Assembly (NCBI GenBank): GCA_964579675.1
Contig: CAZOIA010000165.1
Coordinates: forward strand, 1 to 12,057
Reading direction: 5' to 3'
Source: CAZOIA01 sp964579675
GTDB taxonomy: Bacteria > Planctomycetota > Phycisphaerae > UBA1845 > PWPN01
DNA: 12,057 nt
The notes below the pieces were generated by a model. The model was not told where the DNA came from. It did no database searches and saw only the letters and a program-made list of their open reading frames with translations. This document shows positions 6,740 through 12,057 of the stretch, one piece after another (within the stretch, counting starts at the first letter, position 1; each line of letters starts with the position of its first letter). The translations under genes and the position numbers were made by a program.

Positions 6740-8035
6740 CTAACCAAGCATTCTCGCAACGCCGGGTGTTGGCAGCGGGTAGTTGCCGGTCTTGTCGGGC
6801 CGGGTTGGAGGCTCGATATCCATGGTAACCTTCTCGGGCAGAGGTCCGAAGCTGAAATCCGACTTCCAGGCACCCTGCCAGGTGTGGGGGATGCCCTCAT
6901 AACACACGATCTGGCCGAGGACGGCCGCCATCGTACTGTTGCACATGTAGTCGCCGCTGTTGATCGGCTCGCCGTTGCGGATGGCCCGGATGAGGCTCTT
7001 CTGCTCGGCCGCATGGGCATTGATGCGCTTACCCTCGAATCGCCAGCCGTGCTCTGCCTGGATGCGGCATTCGCCGAGGTTACAGGTGCCCTTGGTGCCC
7101 ATGATGATGTCGTTGTAGTTGTGGTGGGTCTTATGCTGAGTCCGACACAGGGCATAGACGCGAACGCCGCTGGCGTACTCGTAGACGACCGTGTGATGAT
7201 CGAACATGTCGCCGTACTGCTCGCCGAATGAAGCCGATCTGCCCGCGAGTCCGAAGGCCGAGACCGGTGTCTCCTCCTTGAGAATCCACGCCGCCCGGTC
7301 AATGTTATGGACCAACGACTGAGTCACATCGTCGCCCGACAGCCAGCAGAAGTGATACCAGTTCCGGAAGTGGTACTGCAGTTCCGTGAGGTTGGAATCG
7401 CGGTTGACGACGGCGTACGGTGCTCGGAGGAACATGCACTGCATCGCGACGATGTCACCGATGGCCCCGTCGTGGATACGTTTCACGGTCTCCTCCCAAC
7501 CGTTGTCAAAGCGGCTGTGCAGCCCGGACACCAGGTTCAGGCCCTTGGTTCTGGCGAGATCACAGACCTGTTTCATTTGCCGCACGCCAACCGGGTCTAT
7601 GCCGTGCGGCTTTTCCACGAAGACATGCTTGCCGGCCCGGATGGCCGCTCCGCTGTACATCGGATGGAACTTCGACGCGCAGGCGATCAGAACGAGGTCA
7701 GCAGACTCAATGACCTTGCCGTAACCCTCGAGCCCGACGAAACAATGGTCGCCATCGACCTTGACCTGCTCGGGGAACCTCTGCTGAAGTGTGTTGAGGC
7801 TGTTCTGCAGGCGGTCCTGAAAGACGTCACACATTGCGACGAGCTTGACGTACGGCCCGGCCTGCATGCTCTGGGCGGCAGCGTCGGTGCCGCGTCCTCC
7901 GCAGCCGATCAAGCCAATGCGTATCGTCTCATTGCCGGCTGCGTGAGCACTTCGGGCGATCAGACCGGCTGCGCCCGTGGCCGCCACCGAGGCTCTGAGG
8001 AAACTGCGTCGGGTTGTTGGCTTCGTGTCGGTCAT
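6740..8035 (-). CDS. Tat-exported Gfo/Idh/MocA oxidoreductase
   Basis: The protein has 431 residues. The minus-strand ATG at 8035 has GGAGAG six bases upstream. A Tat motif (TTRRSFLRA, residues 7-15) and an AHA/A cleavage near residue 32 mark it for export in the folded state. The Rossmann fingerprint is GLIGCGGRG (residues 41-49). The catalytic motif is E141-K142-P143 after GKHVFV, and H243 in HNIDRAAW is the expected active-site His. All parts needed for NAD(P)-linked oxidation or reduction of a sugar, inositol or amino-sugar carbon are present. The family also contains glycosidases and dehydratases that use transient oxidation. It is the distal gene of the minus-strand unit. Its start overlaps the stop of a possible 65-codon frame (TAATG), which would allow coupled translation. 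Exact substrate cannot be read. Confidence 0.9.
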   Translation of the reverse strand: MTDTKPTTRRSFLRASVAATGAAGLIARSAHAAGNETIRIGLIGCGGRGTDAAAQSMQAGPYVKLVAMCDVFQDRLQNSLNTLQQRFPEQVKVDGDHCFVGLEGYGKVIESADLVLIACASKFHPMYSGAAIRAGKHVFVEKPHGIDPVGVRQMKQVCDLARTKGLNLVSGLHSRFDNGWEETVKRIHDGAIGDIVAMQCMFLRAPYAVVNRDSNLTELQYHFRNWYHFCWLSGDDVTQSLVHNIDRAAWILKEETPVSAFGLAGRSASFGEQYGDMFDHHTVVYEYASGVRVYALCRTQHKTHHNYNDIIMGTKGTCNLGECRIQAEHGWRFEGKRINAHAAEQKSLIRAIRNGEPINSGDYMCNSTMAAVLGQIVCYEGIPHTWQGAWKSDFSFGPLPEKVTMDIEPPTRPDKTGNYPLPTPGVARMLG

Positions 8036-8232
8036 TACTTGCTCTCCTCAGGTCTACTTGCCGCACTGGAGCGGCCTGGTTTGGTGTAACAGACAACGGC
8101 CCGCGGCAGCGCGAGCGATCCGGCAACCGCGAGAGTCATCGGCACCGCAATTCCAACAAGGATCCCCGTGTCGCGCTTCTTCCTGAGCGCGCCCACGGAA
8201 CCGCACGCAGTTGCCCGGTTCACAGCGTCCAC
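8035..8232 (-). CDS. Possible small membrane peptide, coupled to the next gene
   Basis: A 65-codon frame fills the 184-base space between the two minus-strand oxidoreductases. It starts at a GTG (8232), overlaps the end of the upstream gene by 13 bases, and stops in TAATG so that its stop shares an A with the next start. The peptide has a basic RKKR stretch near residues 17-20 followed by a hydrophobic run (about residues 23-40) that could span the membrane once. By my count about two thirds of third codon positions are G or C, in line with coding DNA here. Against it, the GTG has no Shine-Dalgarno sequence and no family is recognised. In GC-rich DNA, frames of this length also arise by chance. 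Confidence 0.3.
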   Translation of the reverse strand: MDAVNRATACGSVGALRKKRDTGILVGIAVPMTLAVAGSLALPRAVVCYTKPGRSSAASRPEESK

Positions 8233-9479
8233 GGAGCCCGCATGGGCCGGGAGAGCCTCTTGGAGGCGTTCTCGTCGCCGACGATGGTCTCCTTCTTCGG
8301 ATCCCAGGTGATCTTTCGCCCGGTGCGGACGGCAATGTCACACAGGTGGCTGATGATGTCGGAGCGTACGGCATCCTCGATCGGGCTGATCGCCGGCTTG
8401 CGCGACTTGACGGCATCGATGAAGTTCTGATCCTGCCGGCGGCTCACCGCCAAGCGAGTATCGCCGGGGCCGATCTTGGACTTCAGCAACGACTTCGGCT
8501 CCGCGTCGATGCCTCCACGTGAGACTCTCACCCAGCCCTCGGGCCCGGTGAACTTCGTCGAATCGCCCCCAGGCTTGAGTGTCATCCGGACGCCGCCCGC
8601 CATCTGGACCTTGACGTCCCAGTGGATGACCGTGTTGTAGAGGCCCTTGCCAGGAATGACGCCCGTTCCCTCGAAGCTCATGAGCCCGGCCAGATCGGCG
8701 TGCGAGCCCCACACCATGATGTCCAGCGGATGGGCGCCCCAGCCCGCCAGGTAGCCGATCGAGTAATCGTAGATGAAGTAAGTCCCGGGCACGACGCAAC
8801 GGTCCTTGGTGTACGGTGTCATGGGAGCCGGGCCGATCCACATGCCGTAGTCCAATTCGGGTGGTATGGGGGCGGGGTCTGTGGAGCCGCCGGCATGACC
8901 GTCCGGCGCAACTACCTCGATGGTATGGACTTTGCCGATGCGTTCGCTGCGGACCAGTTCGCAACCGAACCGGCAGTGCTCCAGGCTGCGCTGTTGCGTG
9001 CCGTACTGGAAGATCCGCTTCTTCTCGCGGAAGAGCTTCCGACAGGCCAGGTTCTGCTCGATGCTCAGACCCAAAGGCTTCTCGACGTAGGCATCCTTGC
9101 CGGCCCGGGCGGCGGCGATGGCAATGGGCACATGCCAGTGGTCGGGCGTGGCGACCACCACGGCGTCGATGTCCCCGCGGGCCAGCAGGTCGCGGAAGTC
9201 CGCATAGGCCTTGCACTTGGCCATGGCGGCCGCTTCTTCCCGCCGGTCGCGGTAGGCGTCGGCGACGGCCACGCTCTGACCGCCTTTGCAGGTCATGAAG
9301 CCGCGTAACAGACCCTTTCCACGGTTGCCGACGCCGATGTGCCCGATCGTCACGCGTTCGCTGGCCGGCGGCTTGTCCGCGTCGCCTAGCGCAGAGGAGG
9401 TGATCATGTGCGGCAGACCGACTGCTGTCCCGGCCGCCATCTTGAGCACGCCACGTCTGGTTACCGACTGCCGAATCAT
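8220..9479 (-). CDS. Tat-exported Gfo/Idh/MocA oxidoreductase
   Basis: The protein has 419 residues. The minus-strand ATG at 9479 has GAGGGAG seven bases upstream. The N-terminus carries a Tat motif (VTRRGVLKM, residues 6-14) and a hydrophobic core, so export is likely, though the cleavage site near residues 30-35 is less clear. Motifs follow family order: Rossmann GHIGVGNRG (residues 46-54), ATPDHWH (110-116), E133-K134-P135 and WGAHPLDIMVWG (247-258), which holds the active-site His/Asp pair. This is the subtype with PDHWH and GAHPLD, abundant in Planctomycetota and distinct from the two other Gfo proteins here. It is therefore a separate subfamily member and not a recent duplicate. It is the first gene of the minus-strand unit, with 184 bases to the next oxidoreductase. 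Substrate unknown; a sugar or sugar derivative is expected. Confidence 0.9.
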   Translation of the reverse strand: MIRQSVTRRGVLKMAAGTAVGLPHMITSSALGDADKPPASERVTIGHIGVGNRGKGLLRGFMTCKGGQSVAVADAYRDRREEAAAMAKCKAYADFRDLLARGDIDAVVVATPDHWHVPIAIAAARAGKDAYVEKPLGLSIEQNLACRKLFREKKRIFQYGTQQRSLEHCRFGCELVRSERIGKVHTIEVVAPDGHAGGSTDPAPIPPELDYGMWIGPAPMTPYTKDRCVVPGTYFIYDYSIGYLAGWGAHPLDIMVWGSHADLAGLMSFEGTGVIPGKGLYNTVIHWDVKVQMAGGVRMTLKPGGDSTKFTGPEGWVRVSRGGIDAEPKSLLKSKIGPGDTRLAVSRRQDQNFIDAVKSRKPAISPIEDAVRSDIISHLCDIAVRTGRKITWDPKKETIVGDENASKRLSRPMRAPWTL

Positions 9480-9984
9480 CGTTCGACTCCCTCTCTTGAG
9501 TGACCAGGCGAGAGCTTATCCGGGATTCCGTATCCAAGCCAGGCAAGCCGCGCTGCCTGCCTGCCCGGGCCGGTCCAACCGAAGCACTGAAGGGCGCTGC
9601 CAGCCGCTATGCAGGCCGGGAGATCCGTGTCATTCCTCCGCGGCTGTGACTTCGACCGGGCCACTTGTCAGGGAGTAGCACCTTCCCCGCGATTCGCGAG
9701 CGCATCCTGTGTCGGCCGAGATGAACAGCCGGCGCTGGAGTTCTCGCATTTTGTCGATGGGGTGATTGGGTCTTGCGACCATGCCCTCGCGCTTATCTCC
9801 TCACGCCGCCGCGACCAAAGTGGGCCCCTTCCCTCGTCCGGCCTTCTCGACCGGAGTCTTCAGTACTACGGACCCCTCGGACTCCCGCCCGGCACGGCCT
9901 CTTTTCACCGTCGGCTTATGGGGGCCGCCTTCGCCCGACGCGGGCGGGTACGCTAACTCAAGCGTTCGCCGTGACTTGTCGAAA
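9480..9984. other. Intergenic stretch without a supported gene
   Basis: About 505 bases lie between the start of the minus-strand oxidoreductase unit and the 3' end of the tRNA. Open frames exist on both strands but show no signal, motif or ribosome site. The promoter of the oxidoreductase unit should lie near 9480-9560; I see no convincing -35/-10 pair. Inverted repeats include AGGCA/TGCCT (about 9540-9560), GGAGTC/GACTCC (about 9855-9885) and CGCCCG/CGGGCG (about 9935-9952). The last could slow RNA polymerase downstream of the tRNA but lacks a T-run. Confidence 0.4.
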
Positions 9985-10057
<73 letters not shown>

Positions 10058-10195
10058 ACGTCCAACCGGTAGTGTATCGGCTCATCCGCCCGCCGACAAG
10101 AGTCCCGGGGCCCGGGTGTCCGTCACGTCCCAAGCCGTGGGCCGCTGCTCTTTGATGCCACCCGTCTGAGGGCGTACGCCGGGTGCGTGACAGTT

Positions 10196-10391
10196 CAGGC
10201 GGCGGGCCGGAGGAAGCCATATGCCGCCTCCGGCAAGCCCCGGACCAAAGGGTGCGAAAGTGGAAAAGGCACGTCACAGCCGGCCTTTTCTCACTTTCTC
10301 GCATTGGCATTTGCCCGCGGGCCGCGTCAGGCCATTCCGGGAAGGACGAGGCCACGGTTTCCCGGGAGCCCCGCCGATTTTGTCATAGACC
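10196..10391 (+). repeat. Dispersed intergenic repeat, copy 2
   Basis: This is the second copy of the 574-778 element, in the same orientation, about 90% identical and without the 8-base insertion. The first inverted repeat is longer here (GCCGGAGG/CCTCCGGC, about 10206-10234). The long hairpin is preserved exactly: GAAAGTGGAAAAGGC (10256-10270), a 12-base loop (10271-10282) and GCCTTTTC-T-CACTTTC (10283-10298), with the same single bulged T. Both differences from copy 1 inside the hairpin fall in the loop. A palindrome GCCCGCGGGC lies near 10314-10323. The copy ends 29 bases before the -35 of the aldolase promoter, mirroring the placement of copy 1 upstream of the GH84 gene. Confidence 0.85.
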
Positions 10392-10420
10392 GCCGCACGC
10401 CAAGCGGCCGGGCGGCCCTG

Positions 10421-10448
10421 TTGACAGCCGTCCGCGGGCGCGGACAAT
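10421..10448 (+). promoter_or_regulatory. Promoter of the aldolase gene, with inverted repeat in spacer
   Basis: A perfect TTGACA (10421-10426), a 16-base spacer and GACAAT (10443-10448, 4 of 6) form a sigma70-type promoter, 32 bases before the start codon at 10480. The spacer and -10 contain the inverted repeat GTCCGC-GGGC-GCGGAC (10430-10445). It could be bound by a repressor or could stiffen the spacer. Confidence 0.55.
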
Positions 10449-10479
10449 AGCCCGTTCTCTATTTACAAGGAGCCAAGCC

Positions 10480-11448
10480 ATGAAAGCACCGTGGGTAACC
10501 TATCGGCCTGAACTCAAGGTCCTGGACTGTACCATCCGCGACGGCGGACTGATGAACGACCACGCGTTCGAGGACGGGCTCGTCAAAGCGGTCTACGACA
10601 CCTGCGTGGAGGCGGGTATCGACTACATGGAGATCGGTTACAAGAACTCCAAGAAGCTGTTCACGAAGGACAAGTTCGGAGCCTGGAAGCACTGTGACGA
10701 GGATGATATCCGGCGGATCGTGGGCGAGAATGATACGCCCCTCAAGCTGACCGCCATGGCCGACGCCGAGAAAAGCGACTACCGCGAGGACATCCTGCCC
10801 AAGGATCAAAGCGTCCTCGACATCATCCGCGTTGCCACCTACGTGCACCAGATCCCCACCGCCGTCGATATGATCAAGGACGCCCACGACAAGGGCTACG
10901 AGGTCACGTGTAATCTGATGGCCGTCTCCGCCGTGCAGGAGCCCGAGCTCGACCAGGCCCTGGAGGTCGTTGCGGAAACCCCGGTCAGCACCATCGTCGT
11001 CGTTGATAGCTGGGGGTCCCTGTATGCCGAGCAGATCGAGCTGCTCGTGAAGAAGTATCAGAAGGCCGTCGAGGGCTCGGGTAAGGAGATCGGCATCCAC
11101 GCCCACAACAACCAGCAGCTCGCATTCGCCAACACGATCGAGGCCATCATCCACGGCGCCAACCGCGCCGATGCCAGCATGGCCGGTATCGGCAGGGGGG
11201 CGGGCAACTGCCCCATGGAACTTCTGATCGGGTTTCTGCGCAACCCGAAGTTCAAGATCCGCCCGATCTTCAAGCTCCTGCAGGACCGCTTCGTCCCGCT
11301 CCGCGAGGAGCTCGAATGGGGACCGCTGGTTCCGTACAACATCACGGGCCAGCTCAACCAACACCCCCGGACGGCGATGAAACTCCGGGCCGGCCCTGAC
11401 AAGGACAACTACCTCGAGTTCTACGAGAATTGCGTTGCCGACGAGTAG
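10480..11448 (+). CDS. HMGL-like DRE-TIM aldolase
   Basis: The protein has 322 residues. The ATG at 10480 has AAGGAG seven bases upstream. It begins close to the family signature VLDCTIRDGG (residues 14-23), where R20 and D21 are the catalytic Arg and metal-binding Asp of the DRE-TIM metallolyases. H207-A-H209 in GIHAHNN supplies the metal ligands at the end of the barrel, and GIGRGAGN (residues 236-243) gives the usual Asn-containing loop. The fold is shared by 4-hydroxy-2-oxovalerate aldolase, HMG-CoA lyase, homocitrate synthase and isopropylmalate synthase. The short C-terminus (about residues 260-322) is not a LeuA-type regulatory domain, and no partner acylating dehydrogenase (DmpF type) is nearby. 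It is best described as a stand-alone aldolase of unknown 2-oxoacid substrate. No signal peptide, so cytoplasmic. It has its own promoter and is convergent with the next gene, nine bases away. Confidence 0.88.
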   Translation: MKAPWVTYRPELKVLDCTIRDGGLMNDHAFEDGLVKAVYDTCVEAGIDYMEIGYKNSKKLFTKDKFGAWKHCDEDDIRRIVGENDTPLKLTAMADAEKSDYREDILPKDQSVLDIIRVATYVHQIPTAVDMIKDAHDKGYEVTCNLMAVSAVQEPELDQALEVVAETPVSTIVVVDSWGSLYAEQIELLVKKYQKAVEGSGKEIGIHAHNNQQLAFANTIEAIIHGANRADASMAGIGRGAGNCPMELLIGFLRNPKFKIRPIFKLLQDRFVPLREELEWGPLVPYNITGQLNQHPRTAMKLRAGPDKDNYLEFYENCVADE

Positions 11449-11457
11449 AAGGGCCGG

Positions 11458-11883
11458 TCAATCCTCGGCGGAGACCTTGGTCTGGCGTAATCGCTTGAGC
11501 GTTCCGCGCTTGGTCTTGGCGTCGAGTCGTTTCTTCCGGGCCGACGCCGGCGGCTGGGTTTTCCCACGCGGCGGGGGGGTATGGAACGTCTTGGTCATCA
11601 GCTCGATGAAGCGATTGACCGCGGCCCGGCGATTGGCCAGTTGGGTCCTCTCCTTGCTGGACACGATGCGGAGGATTCCATCCTGGTTGATCCGGGTGGC
11701 CAGGGCATTGCGGACCCGGCTCTTCTGGGCGCTTGAGAGCGACATGCTCCGGGTGACGTCAAAATGGAGGGTCACGCGGGTACTGGTCTTGTTGACGTTC
11801 TGGCCTCCGGGGCCGGGACTTCGCTCGAAAGAAAACGTCAACTCGTGCTCACTGATGCCGACCCCGGGGACAATCTCGATCAC
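11458..11883 (-). CDS. arfB: ArfB-type peptidyl-tRNA hydrolase (ribosome rescue)
   Basis: From the GTG at 11883 (GGAG eight bases upstream) the protein has 141 residues, matching the roughly 140 of E. coli ArfB. It begins MIEIVPGVGISEHEL, as in the family. The release-factor signature RSPGPGGQNVNK places the GGQ at residues 26-28. The tail from about residue 104 is strongly basic (KKRLDAKTKRGTLKRLR), as needed to enter the empty mRNA channel of stalled ribosomes. The enzyme frees the nascent chain on ribosomes lacking a stop codon. The same frame is open upstream through a GTG at 11970 and to the window edge, so annotation tools may give a longer protein. The extra sequence is not family-like. 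ArfB acts alone, and no functional tie to its neighbours is seen. Confidence 0.88.
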   Translation of the reverse strand: MIEIVPGVGISEHELTFSFERSPGPGGQNVNKTSTRVTLHFDVTRSMSLSSAQKSRVRNALATRINQDGILRIVSSKERTQLANRRAAVNRFIELMTKTFHTPPPRGKTQPPASARKKRLDAKTKRGTLKRLRQTKVSAED

Positions 11884-12057
11884 AGCGGTCACTCCGTTCC
11901 AACGATGATAACCCAACAAGCGGCCCCACCTTGAGGCCCCGCTATCGTCAGTATACCGCATTTGCCCCACCGGCTCCAGTTTGGCTTGCCTGCCCCTCGA
12001 CCAACGTAGTGTACCGCCAATTGGGGAATCTGGAGATTTGATGGCAAAAAGATAGGC

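Noticed and set aside
7307..8089. 260-residue plus-strand frame
   Set aside because: It is antisense to the Gfo/Idh/MocA gene with all its motifs in order. Long antisense frames are common in GC-rich coding DNA.
8338..9546. 402-residue frame on the same strand as the oxidoreductase at 8220-9479
   Set aside because: It is the out-of-frame shadow, with a low-complexity Arg/Gly-rich translation and no family motif.
10183..10479. N-terminal extension of the aldolase frame by 99 codons
   Set aside because: It also reads through the repeat and the promoter. The family signature starts just after the ATG at 10480, which has AAGGAG seven bases upstream.

Overview
The window looks like a chromosomal segment of a GC-rich member of the Planctomycetota (inference). 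The main reason is the density of Gfo/Idh/MocA oxidoreductases carrying twin-arginine (Tat) signal peptides. These sit with an SMP-30 lactonase that is also a Tat substrate and with a secreted GH84-type glycosidase. There is no ribosomal marker, transposase, integrase, phage gene, CRISPR array or known defence gene in the window. The taxon call therefore rests on gene content only.

Layout, left to right. An unrecognised acidic protein (44-538, +) may begin left of the window. A 205-base intergenic repeat follows (574-778), then a promoter-like site and a secreted GH84-like beta-N-acetylglucosaminidase (879-2660, +). Next is a probable lipoprotein with an alpha/beta-hydrolase nucleophile motif (2824-3837, +). 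A 400-base hairpin-rich gap precedes a two-gene unit: an SMP-30/gluconolactonase-like Tat lipoprotein (4240-5262, +) and, 38 bases on, a Tat-exported Gfo/Idh/MocA protein that lacks the EKP motif (5301-6545, +). Facing it on the minus strand are two further Tat-exported Gfo/Idh/MocA proteins with intact EKP motifs (9479-8220, then 8035-6740). A possible 65-residue membrane peptide lies between them, and its stop overlaps the next start (TAATG). Then come an empty 505-base stretch, a tRNA-Ala(CGC) on the minus strand, and a second copy of the repeat (10196-10391). A well-formed promoter precedes an HMGL-like DRE-TIM aldolase (10480-11448, +). Last is an ArfB-type peptidyl-tRNA hydrolase (11883-11458, -), convergent with the aldolase.

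The central block (about 0.9 to 9.5 kb) can be read as an extracytoplasmic carbohydrate-processing set. A secreted hexosaminidase-like enzyme would release sugars, Tat-folded oxidoreductases with bound NAD(P) would oxidise them, and a membrane-anchored lactonase would hydrolyse the lactone. This resembles the logic of Zymomonas glucose-fructose oxidoreductase plus gluconolactonase. It is inferred from gene families and export signals; no substrate can be read from the sequence.

The most unexpected signal is the roughly 90% identical, 200-base repeat present twice, 9.6 kb apart, in the same orientation. Each copy ends just under 30 bases before the -35 of a predicted promoter, and each contains the same 15-bp hairpin with one bulged T. 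The hairpin stem is unchanged between copies while its loop differs. The repeat encodes no protein and has no transposase beside it.
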